DNA of 64,000 nt from Niallia nealsonii (lineage in GTDB: Bacteria; Bacillota; Bacilli; Bacillales; Cytobacillaceae). The position numbers were made by a program, and so were the translations under genes. Under the pieces are notes generated by a model that had not been told where the DNA came from, did not search any database, and saw only the letters and a list, made by a program, of their open reading frames with translations. Within the stretch, counting starts at the first letter, position 1; the number at the start of each line of letters is the position of its first letter. Positions 25,384 through 33,659 of the stretch are shown one piece after another. The stretch covers positions 52,710 to 116,709 of the forward strand of contig NZ_PISE01000017.1 of NCBI RefSeq assembly GCF_002835805.1. The letters run 5' to 3'.

Positions 25384-26154
25384 ATGAGAGTACTAAAACA
25401 ACTGGTTTGTTTTGGCTGGCAGCAGGTCTTATCATGTTTGTTTCCTGTCGTTATTTTTGCCTCTTTGGCTTTTACACAAATCATGCCACTTCCCGTACTA
25501 CCACGTTATGATTGGCTGCTTATCATCTGTCTTCTGATGCAGTGGTGGATGGTGCATTTTGGGCTTGAAACACGGAATGAACTAAAAGTTATCACATTGT
25601 TCCACTTTATTGGACTTGTTCTTGAAATTTTTAAGGTACATATGGGCTCCTGGTCTTATCCAGAGGAAGGATATTTCAAAATTTTTGGAGTGCCTTTGTA
25701 TAGTGGATTCATGTACGCAAGTGTAGCAAGTTATCTTTGCCAGGCGTGGAGGAGGTTAAAGGTAGAACTGATTAAGTGGCCACCGTTTTTGGTGGTTGTA
25801 CCTCTTGCAGCTGCGATTTATTTGAATTTCTTCACCCACCATTATTGGATTGACGTTCGTTGGTGGTTATCTGGACTTGTAATTCTCGTCTTTTGGCAAT
25901 CTTGGGTCACATACGAGGTTGATGGAACTCGTTACCATATGCCACTCGCGCTTTCTTTTGTGCTCATCGGATTTTTTATATGGATAGCCGAAAATATCGC
26001 AACGTTTTTTGGAGCTTGGGAATATCCAAACCAAACCGATGCATGGAGTCTCGTTCATCTAGGAAAGGTCAGTTCATGGCTCCTATTAGTGATTGTTAGC
26101 TTTCTTATAGTAGCGACGTTAAAGCAGGCTAAGAGAAAAATTCCACTAGGATAG
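25384..26154 (+). CDS. DUF817 integral membrane protein
   Basis: A 256-residue polytopic membrane protein with about eight hydrophobic segments. It has the DUF817 hallmarks KVHMGSWSYPEEGYFKIFGVPLYSGFMYASVASYLCQAWRRL and FGAWEYPNQ. GGAGGTGAGA directly precedes ATG 25384; the 22 upstream in-frame codons lack a site and are excluded. Function is unknown in the family. It stands alone with a strong terminator. Codon use and an intact frame contrast with the decayed genes around it. Confidence 0.85.
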   Translation: MRVLKQLVCFGWQQVLSCLFPVVIFASLAFTQIMPLPVLPRYDWLLIICLLMQWWMVHFGLETRNELKVITLFHFIGLVLEIFKVHMGSWSYPEEGYFKIFGVPLYSGFMYASVASYLCQAWRRLKVELIKWPPFLVVVPLAAAIYLNFFTHHYWIDVRWWLSGLVILVFWQSWVTYEVDGTRYHMPLALSFVLIGFFIWIAENIATFFGAWEYPNQTDAWSLVHLGKVSSWLLLVIVSFLIVATLKQAKRKIPLG

Positions 26155-26193
26155 ATACTAGTTAATTTTTATAACTGGTAAAAACCAGCTTTA

Positions 26194-26238
26194 AAAAAAG
26201 TCTAATTCCTTAGCATAGTGAGGAATTAGACTTTTTTA
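26194..26238. terminator. Strong bidirectional terminator after DUF817
   Basis: AAAAAGTCTAATTCCT pairs with AGGAATTAGACTTTTT over about 16 bp, with A and T runs on the two sides. Confidence 0.88.
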
Positions 26239-26460
26239 GGTTGAAATTCTTCTAGCGTGCAAAACTCTGAATAAGATAAATGGAAAAAGCAACGTTCGAA
26301 TTATTGCTTTTTTCTTTATAAATAGCTTTTGATAATACTGCCGGAATGCATTTATTAGAAACTCTTGTGAAAATAAACTATAGGATGCTTTAGCTGAAAA
26401 TAACCTCGAGGACTGTATTTTAGAAGTAACAACTTTTTTAGAAAAAATTAGGTCTTACTA

Positions 26461-26798
26461 TTTTAAGGTGCCCCAAATCTTGCCCCTTTTAATGAAAAGT
26501 TATGAAGAAAGTTGAAAGATTTTATTTTAGAAATTGTTTTATATCAAGAGATTCATAAAAGCTATGATAATAATTAAGAAAAAAAGACATGTTCCGCAAG
26601 TATATCCGGGATTATCTTAGAAATAGCCTATAGTAATTTTATCGATGACTATCTTAAAGGATTGATAAAAAATTCAATCGAAAAAATAATCTAATGTGTA
26701 GAATAGCATCATGTTTAGAATCCAAGTCCATCCGATCAATACGGAAATGTATTAAGAAGGAAAAATCCCTGGCGCTGTAAGCGTCAGAACTTTTTTAT
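26461..26798 (+). repeat. Prophage-end segment, diverged copy 2
   Basis: It repeats 17575-17814 (GCCCCAAATCTTGCCCC, TATATCAAGAGATTCATAAA, AAAAAAGACATGTTCCGCA, CCTGGCGCTGTAAGCGTCAG, T run). Between the GTTCCGCA block and the AAGTCCATCC block it also has a 110-nt insert matching the last codons of the 16984 gene (GAAATAGCCTATAGTAATTT and following). The order is therefore rearranged relative to copy 1. Confidence 0.75.
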
Positions 26799-26991
26799 AA
26801 GGGCAATTATTATAAGAGGGGCATTAGCTATTTGATTTCTGCCTGGTTTTCTTTTTCTTGGCAGAGTAGAATGTATAAAATATAGAGAAGATAAGGCTCA
26901 AGCAGTTCTTGTCTTCTATTATCTTGCATGAAATATATATCAAGTTTATTATTATAAGTAAATAACTTTGTTAAAGGAATGGATGGTTTAT
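26799..26991. other. arsR upstream region
   Basis: No gene. It holds the arsR promoter region with ATATATATCAAG and TTATTATTATAAG stretches; I could not fix a single promoter. Confidence 0.4.
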
Positions 26992-27330
26992 ATGTCTAAT
27001 GAACAATTAGAAGCAGCCGCAAATATATTAAAATTATTAGGTGATAAAACAAGACTATCCATGATGGGAATGTTATTAATAAATGAATGCTGTGTATGTG
27101 AATTTGTAGACGTTTTTAGCATGTCTCAACCTGCAATCAGCCAACATTTAAGAAAATTAAAAGATGCAGGATTGGTTAAGGAGCAAAGAAGAGGGCAATG
27201 GATTATTTATTCACTTGATCAGGATAATAAACATTTTCCAATGGTGAAAGATGTCTTAAAGTATATACCTAAGCAAGAAGAAAAGTTCCTTTGGCTAGAA
27301 GAAAAAGGATTAAGGATATCTTGTGATTAA
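26992..27330 (+). CDS. arsR: ArsR-family metalloregulator
   Basis: A 112-residue winged-helix repressor. It contains NECCVCEFVDVF, a cysteine cluster at the alpha-3 position where arsenic-sensing ArsR proteins have ELCVCDL. The recognition helix MSQPAISQHLRKLKDAGLVKEQRRGQW follows. Arsenite or antimonite binding to the Cys-x-Cys is known for the family. ATG 26992 (MSNEQLEAA) is chosen behind AAAGGAATGG; 8 upstream in-frame codons are less likely. It is followed by two operator-like repeats, a dead second copy, and arsB, so it probably controls the downstream pump. Confidence 0.88.
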   Translation: MSNEQLEAAANILKLLGDKTRLSMMGMLLINECCVCEFVDVFSMSQPAISQHLRKLKDAGLVKEQRRGQWIIYSLDQDNKHFPMVKDVLKYIPKQEEKFLWLEEKGLRISCD

Positions 27331-27370
27331 ATGGGAGATCAATGGTCTGACATTAATCTCCTTATTTTTT

Positions 27371-27391
27371 TATATAAGTATATAATTATAT
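27371..27391. promoter_or_regulatory. ArsR operator-like motif 1
   Basis: TATATAAG, one variable base, then TATAATTATAT lies 40 bp after the intact arsR. The same motif recurs at 27482-27502. Such A/T-rich imperfect dyads are typical ArsR/SmtB binding sites. Confidence 0.6.
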
Positions 27392-27481
27392 ATTAAATAG
27401 AATTGATTAGTTCACCTGGTTACTGAAACAAATATACTAAAGAGTTTTTTATGAGAATATCGTTAATTGACTTTTTTATTT

Positions 27482-27502
27482 TATATAAGAATATAATTAT
27501 AT
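27482..27502. promoter_or_regulatory. ArsR operator-like motif 2
   Basis: TATATAAG then A and ATATAATTATAT, one mismatch from motif 1. It sits upstream of the second, broken arsR and is likely the original promoter/operator of the arsB transcript. Confidence 0.62.
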
Positions 27503-27548
27503 GCGTATTAATAGTGGTGTATAGAGCATTTCCAAGGAGCCGAAGCAA

Positions 27549-27891
27549 ATGACAAGAGAGTTTTCTGTCGAAGAAACAGCCTAATATACTTAAACTGTTC
27601 GGGGATAAAACAAGATTGTCTATGATAAGTCTATTAGTTAATCAAGATTGTTGTGTTTGTGAATTTGTTGAAATCTTTAACATGTCACAACCTGCAATTA
27701 GCCAGCATCTACGTAAAATGAGAGACACTGGAATTGTGAAGGAACAAGGAAGAGGCCAATAGGTTGTTTATTCAATAAACCAAACAAGTAAGTATTTTTC
27801 TTTTGTAAAAGAACTAATAAAGCATGTCCCAAGTCAGCAAGAAAAATTTATTTGGTTAGAAGAACAAGGATTAAGAATTTCATGTAATTAA
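27549..27891 (+). pseudogene. Second arsR copy, frameshift plus nonsense
   Basis: ATG 27549 reads MTREFSVEETA and stops. One frame over, NILKLFGDKTRLSMISLLVN, QDCCVCEFVEIFNMSQPAIS, QHLRKMRDTG and so on continue to GRGQ, TAG (27760-27762), VVYSINQTSKYF and EEQGLRISCN. It is a full-length paralogue of the arsR at 26992, with the same DCCVCEFV sensor, killed by one early indel and a TGG-to-TAG change. The arsB start lies 15 nt after its stop, so it was once the first gene of the arsB operon. Confidence 0.88.
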
Positions 27892-27906
27892 TGGAGGTAG
27901 TTCGTT

Positions 27907-29205
27907 TTGTTGCAAACGGTATTAGCAGTAATTATTTTTTTATTAACATTAACATTAGTCATTTGGCAGCCTAAAAATCTTTCGATTGGTTGGTCTGCAT
28001 GTGGAGGAGCAATTTTAGCACTGCTAGTTGGTGTTGTTGATTTTAAAGATGTAGTAGATGTAACGGGGATAGTTTGGAATGCAACATTTGCATTTATTGC
28101 CATAATCATTATTTCTCTTATTTTAGATGAAATCGGATTTTTTGAATGGTCTGCTTTACATATCGCTAAGGCTGCTGGTGGAAATGGCCTGAAAATGTTT
28201 GTTTATATTTCCCTATTAGGTGCTATCGTGGCAGCTCTTTTTGCAAATGATGGAGCAGCTCTCATCTTAACACCAATTGTTTTAGCAATGGTAAGAGCAC
28301 TGAAATTCGATGAGAAAATGGTGTTTCCCTTTATCCTAGCAAGTGGATTTATTGCAGATACTACCTCTTTGCCTTTAGTAGTCAGCAATTTAGTCAACAT
28401 CGTTTCAGCAGATTTTTTTCATATAGGTTTTGTAGAATATGCGTCTCGGATGATTATTCCTAATCTCTTTTCTTTATTAGCAAGCATATTGGTTCTTTAT
28501 TTATTCTTTCGCAAGAGTATACCAAAAAATTATGATCTAAGTCAGTTGAAAAAACCAACAGATGCGATAACGGATATAAAAATGTTTCGGCTGTCTTGGG
28601 CGATTTTAGCCATATTACTTACTGGCTATTTCGGAAGTGAATTTTTCTCCATTCCAGTTTCCATTATTGCAGGTTTAATTGCCATAATTTTTCTTTTATT
28701 TGCTCGGCGTAGTTCAGCAGTATCCATTAGGCAAGTTATTAAAGGTGCTCCTTGGGCAATTGTATTCTTTTCGATTGGAATGTACGTTGTCATATATGGG
28801 CTTAAGAATGTGGGTCTTACAAATCTGCTTACCAATTTAATTCAAGCAACTGCAGATCAAGGGCTATTTGCTGCAACAGTAGGAATGGGATTCATCGCAG
28901 CTATTATCTCGTCCATTATGAATAATATGCCGACTGTTCTTATCGATGCATTAGCAATTGCAGATACAAATACAACTGGAGTCATAAGAGAAGCCCTTAT
29001 CTATGCAAATATTATTGGTTCTGATTTAGGTCCGAAAATTACTCCGATAGGTTCGTTAGCTACATTATTATGGCTGCATGTTCTCTCACAAAAAGGAGTG
29101 GGAATTTCGTGGGGTACTTATTTTAAAACAGGAATTATCTTAACGATACCAACGTTGTTCATTACCTTAATTGGTTTATATTTATGGCTAATGATTATTT
29201 CTTAA
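27907..29205 (+). CDS. arsB: ArsB arsenite efflux permease
   Basis: A 432-residue membrane transporter with about 11-12 hydrophobic segments, matching the ArsB/NhaD ion-transporter family. Landmarks are [63 protein letters not shown] and [13 protein letters not shown]. It exports As(III)/Sb(III) using the proton-motive force; no ArsA is present. TTG 27907 follows GGAGG by about 9 nt. It lies directly behind the arsR pseudogene, so control probably now comes from the intact arsR upstream. Confidence 0.9.
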   Translation: MLQTVLAVIIFLLTLTLVIWQPKNLSIGWSACGGAILALLVGVVDFKDVVDVTGIVWNATFAFIAIIIISLILDEIGFFEWSALHIAKAAGGNGLKMFVYISLLGAIVAALFANDGAALILTPIVLAMVRALKFDEKMVFPFILASGFIADTTSLPLVVSNLVNIVSADFFHIGFVEYASRMIIPNLFSLLASILVLYLFFRKSIPKNYDLSQLKKPTDAITDIKMFRLSWAILAILLTGYFGSEFFSIPVSIIAGLIAIIFLLFARRSSAVSIRQVIKGAPWAIVFFSIGMYVVIYGLKNVGLTNLLTNLIQATADQGLFAATVGMGFIAAIISSIMNNMPTVLIDALAIADTNTTGVIREALIYANIIGSDLGPKITPIGSLATLLWLHVLSQKGVGISWGTYFKTGIILTIPTLFITLIGLYLWLMIIS

Positions 29206-29328
29206 TTGATAAGTGTCCTTGGTTTTACTGAAAAGTATTTAGTACTTTTTGGTTTATCAGAGCAAAATGGTTAAAAAGTAAAAAATATAATCCCTATTCG
29301 TTAAATCATTTTATTGGAGGATATATAA

Positions 29329-30975
29329 ATGAAAATAATCATTATTGGATCAGTAGCAGCAGGTACATCAGTAGCAGCAAAAGCAAGAAGAAATAACGAA
29401 AAGGCAGAAATTACACTTTATAACGCAGACTATGATATATCCTATTCCATTTGCGGAATTCCATACTTTCTTGGAGGAGAAGTGGAGGAGCTAGAAACAC
29501 TAACGCCAAGAAGTGCAGCTTGGTTTAAAAAACGTTATAATGTTGATATTTTTACTCGTCATGAAGTAACTAAAATCGATGCAGAACAAAAAAGAGTTAT
29601 AGTGAAGAATCTAGATACAAATGAAGTAAAAGAAGACATATATGACATACTCGTATTTGCAACAGGTGCTACTCCGATAACACCAACTATTTCTGGTGTC
29701 GATGAAGAGCATGTTTTTCAGGTAAGGACCATACAAAATACTGCAGCTATTGATCAGTTTATAAAAAGAAGTGAGCCTAAAAAAGCAATAATTATAGGTG
29801 CTGGCTATATCGGATTAGAACTGGCAGAACAGCTAACAAATAGGGGACTAGACGTTACAATAGTCCAACGCAGTAATCATGTTATGCCTCATTTGGATAA
29901 AGATATGGCTTTTCGTGTAGAAGAGCATTTGGTTAAAAAGGGAGTAGCGCTTTTATTAAATGAAGAAGTAACTGCGATAAACAAGGAGGAAGTACAAACC
30001 AAGTCTGGAAAAGCAATAGCGTCTGATATAGTCATTTTAGCTACAGGAGTTCGTCCGAATACAAGACTAGCTAAAGAAGTTGGGATAAAACTTGGGCACA
30101 CAGGGGCAATTGCAGTCAATCATAAAATGCAGACAAACCTGCCTGATATATATGCGGTTGGAGATGTTGCAGAAAGTTATTCGGTTATAACAGGAAAAGC
30201 AATATATCGTCCTTTAGGTTCTACAGCTAACAAGATGGGAAGAATCGCTGGTGATGTTATAACTGATGGCTCATTAGAGCATCGAGGCATCTTGGGAACA
30301 GGTATAGTAAGGGTTTTTGATTTAGCAGTTGGTCAAACAGGCCTAAATGAAAAGGAAGCAATAGAAGAAGGATATGATATAGAAGTATTGCATAATGTTA
30401 AACCTTCAAGAGCAGAATACCTTGGTGGAAAAGATATAGTGATAAAAGCCATTGCAGATAAAGAATCAGGGAAACTTCTAGGAGTACAGATTGTAGGAGA
30501 AGATGGAGTAGATAAACGTATAGATGTTTTCGCAACAGCTATAACTTTTAAAGCGAAAGTGCAAGATTTATTTCATTTAGATCTTGCTTATGCGCCTCCA
30601 TTTAGTACCACTAAAGACCCTGTTATGTATACAGGAATGGCTTTGCAGAATGCGATAGAAAAGAAAAATAAATTAATTACACCAAAAGAGTTAGAGGAAC
30701 GTCTTTTAAAAGGAGAGGCTATTCAAGTTATTGATACTCGAGCTTCAAAACAATATAATGTTTCAAAAGTGGAAGGTGCTATCAATATTCCATTAGGAGA
30801 TATAAGAACAAAGGCTAAAGAGTTAAATCCTGAACTACCAACTGTTACTTATTGTAATGGGGGAGTAACGGGAAATGCAGTCCAAAATATATTACGCAAC
30901 CTGGGCTTTTCAGACATATATAATCTTTCAGGTGGAAATAAAAATTATCAAAGCTATTTAAAATCAAAACAATAG
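29329..30975 (+). CDS. CoA-disulfide reductase / rhodanese fusion
   Basis: A 548-residue flavoprotein. FAD motif IIIGSVAAGTSVAAKARR is at residues 3-20, the redox Cys in YSICGIPYFLGG at about residue 44, NAD motif IIIGAGYIGLELAEQL at 152-167, and TNLPDIYAVGDVAE near 268. A rhodanese domain fills the last 100 residues. In this CoADR-RHD class, NAD(P)H reduces CoA disulfides, persulfides or polysulfides. The rhodanese loop reads CNGGVTG, so Cys is present but the Arg usual at the sixth loop position is Thr. Frequent pairing with ars genes suggests thiol or redox support during arsenic stress (inference). ATG 29329 follows GGAGG. Confidence 0.87.
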   Translation: MKIIIIGSVAAGTSVAAKARRNNEKAEITLYNADYDISYSICGIPYFLGGEVEELETLTPRSAAWFKKRYNVDIFTRHEVTKIDAEQKRVIVKNLDTNEVKEDIYDILVFATGATPITPTISGVDEEHVFQVRTIQNTAAIDQFIKRSEPKKAIIIGAGYIGLELAEQLTNRGLDVTIVQRSNHVMPHLDKDMAFRVEEHLVKKGVALLLNEEVTAINKEEVQTKSGKAIASDIVILATGVRPNTRLAKEVGIKLGHTGAIAVNHKMQTNLPDIYAVGDVAESYSVITGKAIYRPLGSTANKMGRIAGDVITDGSLEHRGILGTGIVRVFDLAVGQTGLNEKEAIEEGYDIEVLHNVKPSRAEYLGGKDIVIKAIADKESGKLLGVQIVGEDGVDKRIDVFATAITFKAKVQDLFHLDLAYAPPFSTTKDPVMYTGMALQNAIEKKNKLITPKELEERLLKGEAIQVIDTRASKQYNVSKVEGAINIPLGDIRTKAKELNPELPTVTYCNGGVTGNAVQNILRNLGFSDIYNLSGGNKNYQSYLKSKQ

Positions 30976-31115
30976 ATAGAATAATAACTAGTCTTTCTTT
31001 AAGAGGACGGGTATTTGTTGTGTGCCCGGCATGGATGTAATATTGGGCTACGCCCTTCGTGGGAGTCTTCTGTCGGGAAATGATAAAATTGTAAAAAAAC
31101 AATATTTACGAAAAT
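30976..31115. other. Spacer with unexplained structured GC-rich block
   Basis: Within A/T-rich DNA, 31008-31080 is GC-rich and folded-looking (GTGTGCCCGGCATGGATG, GGGCTACGCCC, CTGTCGGG). It has no reading frame. It resembles the 5' end of a mobile ribozyme or IS-linked RNA, but I cannot identify it. Confidence 0.35.
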
Positions 31116-31167
31116 AACCATTCCAAAAAACTTATCATTTATTTGATAAAGTTTTTTGGAATGGTTT
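31116..31167. terminator. Long terminator hairpin
   Basis: AACCATTCCAAAAAACTTATC pairs with GATAAAGTTTTTTGGAATGGTT over about 21 bp with one bulge, then TTTTC. It probably ends the ars/CoADR transcript, 140 nt after its stop. Confidence 0.75.
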
Positions 31168-31209
31168 TCATTTACCTTTATCTTTTCTTTTTTCTATTTA
31201 TTGTTTAGT

Positions 31210-31389
31210 TCATTCAATTATTTCCTTTTCTAAGGATTTAGTTTCATTTATAATAGATTTATAAATTTCATAATTTAGCAAAACAATATCTTTATAACTT
31301 ACTACTCCCTTTTCTTTTATAGCTTTTTTGAAAATTTGATTAAATAGTTTATTCTTTTTTTGTTTTATTATAGATTTTTATTGTGTCAT
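31210..31389 (-). pseudogene. Small lysine-rich protein with stop at codon 4
   Basis: ATG 31389 (ribosome site AAGGATAAAAAAG) reads MTQ, TAA, then in the same frame KSIIKQKKNKLFNQIFKKAI, KEKGVVSYKDIVLLNYEIYK and SIINETKSLEKEIIE to a stop at 31210. Apart from the fourth codon the 60-codon frame is intact. I recognise no family. Confidence 0.42.
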
Positions 31390-31602
31390 TTCTTTTTTAT
31401 CCTTGTAGGCTGGTTCTACTAATTGATGTAAAAGCTAGTTATCCCCTATCTATATTTAGGTGGAATATATTCCTTAATACTCGGCTATTAAAAGAAGAAA
31501 TAGTACTTATTTGTAACAAAAAGGGTTTTTGATTTTCAAATCTAACATCCAAATGAATAAACAGAAATACAATTTTTAAACTTAATGAATGTAGGTGTAC
31601 GT

Positions 31603-32241
31603 ATGTCGTGGGAGATTTTTAACATCATTGGAACGATTGCTTTTGCATTAAGCGGAGCGATTATTGCATCAGAAGAAGATTACGATTTAATAGGTTATTA
31701 TGCTTTAGGATTTATTACAGCATTTGGAGGAGGAGCTTTACGTAATTTACTTATTGGTGCTCCTGGAACAACTCTTTGGAGCCAAGGAACCTTATTCCTT
31801 ATTAGCTTTTTAATCATTACTTTAATTTATGTTCTTCCACTTCAAAATCTGACTAAACGGAAACATTGGGAGCTTACTTTCGGTCTATTGGATGCTATTG
31901 GATTAGCTGCTTTTGCTATTCAGGGAGCATTATTTGCAAAGGAATTAAATCTTCCTTCAAGTGCCATCATAACTTCAGCTTTATTAACTGGAGTTGGCGG
32001 AGGAATTATTAGAGATGCCTTAGCTAAGAGACAACCCTTTGTTTTTAAATATGATTTATATGCGTTTTGGACTATTATGACCGGCATTATCATCAGTTTT
32101 AGAGATACGACGAACAAATGGGAACTTTATATTTTATTTATTTTAATTGTTTCTTTAAGAATGTTTTCTTTAAAATACGGTTGGCACATTCCTAGACCTA
32201 AAAAAACTTCCAATACTTTAAATACCAATAGCCGGACTTAA
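31603..32241 (+). CDS. TRIC/UPF0126 family membrane channel
   Basis: A 212-residue protein with seven predicted hydrophobic segments and the internal repeat of the UPF0126 (TRIC-type cation channel) family. GIIASEEDYDLIGYYALGFITAFGGGALRNLLIG and LPSSAIITSALLTGVGGGIIRDAL are the two GGG-R signature motifs. Prokaryotic TRIC proteins are trimeric cation channels; the physiological role here is unknown. GTAGGTG 6 nt upstream supports ATG 31603, not the in-frame ATG 31585. It is a single-gene transcript with its own terminator. Confidence 0.87.
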   Translation: MSWEIFNIIGTIAFALSGAIIASEEDYDLIGYYALGFITAFGGGALRNLLIGAPGTTLWSQGTLFLISFLIITLIYVLPLQNLTKRKHWELTFGLLDAIGLAAFAIQGALFAKELNLPSSAIITSALLTGVGGGIIRDALAKRQPFVFKYDLYAFWTIMTGIIISFRDTTNKWELYILFILIVSLRMFSLKYGWHIPRPKKTSNTLNTNSRT

Positions 32242-32259
32242 ATATCCGGCTGTTTTTTT
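32230..32259 (+). terminator. Terminator after TRIC-like gene
   Basis: The stem AGCCGGA/TCCGGCT has an 8-nt loop and is followed by GTTTTTTT. It overlaps the end of the coding region. Confidence 0.85.
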
Positions 32260-32353
32260 ATCTACTAACAAGTTCTTATACCTCGAACAAAGTAAAAAAT
32301 TTAGTTAAAAGCAACAATATTTATGAAAATAGCCAAATGAAAAAAATGAAGCA

Positions 32354-32488
32354 GAAACGGTAGGAAAACAGGTATACGCGCCTATTTTAGAAGGAGATGG
32401 AGAACGCGCTCGCGAACTTGTTGGAGACAACATAAAAGTACAAGAGCGTCTTTTGCTTGTGGATGTTTTAATCTTAAGAGCTATGTAG
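32354..32488 (+). pseudogene. Unidentified gene fragment
   Basis: A start-less frame reads ETVGKQVYAPILEGDGERAR then ELVGDNIKVQERLLLVDVLI to LRAM and a stop. It looks like a soluble protein C terminus (conserved-looking GDNIKVQERLLL), with the 5' part deleted. I do not recognise the family. Confidence 0.4.
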
Positions 32489-32832
32489 AGCAAACTATAT
32501 TGTTAATAGAAGCATACAACTGAATAAATGTACAATAGATTATAGATTTTTGTATCCTAAAGAGGATTTACTTATTCCTATTTTCTTTACATGTTCTAAA
32601 GCAAAAATGAAGATATATATACTAATAGAAATATTCAATGGAAACTGAAATCTTTTTAAAGTGTATAAATCTTCTTTGAAAATTCGTCAGGAACCTTTTT
32701 CAGGTTTCTTTTTTTAGCTTTATATTTGTTTTGCAAGTTGAACGGCAAAAAAAATAGCGATGGACAAGCATACAAGCACTTATTATATAAATTAATATAT
32801 TAATAGCATATTAGATAAGGGGGTGAAAACAC
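32489..32832. other. Spacer with terminator
   Basis: No gene. A hairpin AGGAACCT/AGGTTTCT followed by seven T residues lies at 32688-32716. Confidence 0.5.
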
Positions 32833-33165
32833 TTGAGTAAAAAGAAAGATAAAAACAAAAAGAAAGATGAAAATAAATATCCAAAAGAAAGCATTTCCTT
32901 CAAGCATGATAAAGAGGGGCTTAAAATTTATGTAAATATTTACAATACTAATAATCTTGCAAACCAAGGAAGTAATGCTGGAGTAAAACAAAAAGCATCG
33001 GAAGGCTCACAGAACCTGACTGGAAAGGATGGAGAGAATGCAAGTCAAGGTGGACAGATTGCTGATAAAGGCAGTCAAAACGCAAATCAATTTGGTCAGG
33101 TTGCTAAAAATGGTGGAAAGAACAAAATCAAAGATGCAAAAAATAAGCCCGGTTCTAGCGAATAA
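32833..33165 (+). CDS. Low-complexity Lys/Gly/Gln/Asn protein
   Basis: A 110-residue very hydrophilic protein. It has a lysine-rich head (KKDKNKKKDENKYPK), a middle segment ISFKHDKEGLKIYVNIYNTN, and a tail of loose 6-10 residue repeats (NQGSNAG, SEGSQN, SQGGQI, DKGSQN, NQFGQV). TTG 32833 follows AAGGGGGTG. There is no signal peptide. Glycine/glutamine repeats of this kind occur in spore-associated and surface filament proteins, but the role is unknown. The absence of a following terminator is notable. Confidence 0.62.
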   Translation: MSKKKDKNKKKDENKYPKESISFKHDKEGLKIYVNIYNTNNLANQGSNAGVKQKASEGSQNLTGKDGENASQGGQIADKGSQNANQFGQVAKNGGKNKIKDAKNKPGSSE

Positions 33166-33284
33166 TTTAGTGAAGATAAATCTGCCTCATATCTTCCAAT
33201 AAATTACTCCTAATTTTTCTTATGAAAAACCAAGGAAATCCAAAAGAAGCACTTCATATAGGTAATTTTCGTGACCACTACTTC

Positions 33285-33490
33285 ATTTTCTTTCCTTCAA
33301 TTCTCTATTTAATAGGTTCTCCAATACCTTTGAATTTTTCCTGCTAAAAAGCGCCGTGTCTTTCTAATAATAATTGATTAAATACCTATCTCATGCATGA
33401 GGCGATAAATACGCTTATAATTTGGAACTAAATCATTCTCCCTAAGAGCTATTTTCATTTTTGGATACTCATATTCTTTATAGCAGTATA
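33285..33490 (-). mobile_element. IS3-family transposase (orfB) relic
   Basis: The minus-strand frame reads YEYPKMKIALRENDLVPNYK, then RIYRLMHEIGI, stop, SIIIRKTRRFLAGKIQR, and one frame over VLENLLNRELK. This is the central part of an IS3/IS150-type OrfB (YKRIYRLMKEIGIQSxIRKKRRF). It carries one stop and one frameshift, with no inverted ends visible, so it is an inert relic. Confidence 0.72.
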
Positions 33491-33502
33491 TTTTTGAACA
33501 GA

Positions 33503-33556
33503 AAAAAGCCGGAAATATGCAAAAATGAATAAAAACTTGCATGTTTTCGGCTTTTG
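33503..33556. terminator. Bidirectional stem-loop
   Basis: AAAAAGCCGGAAATATGCAA pairs with TTGCATGTTTTCGGCTTTT (imperfect) around a 14-nt A-rich loop, with A and T runs on both sides. Confidence 0.6.
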
Positions 33557-33659
33557 ATACTGTTGGATATAAACCAAAAGCTCCTAATTTCTGAAGAGTT
33601 ACCAGCCCTTGAGCGGTGGAGCTCTCCTTTCCATTAGTGCAGTTACACTACAAACGATA

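Noticed and set aside
26330..26450. Plus-strand NTAGMHLLETLVKINYRML stretch
   Set aside because: It looks protein-like but lacks a start, is quickly followed by stops, and I cannot match it to any family.
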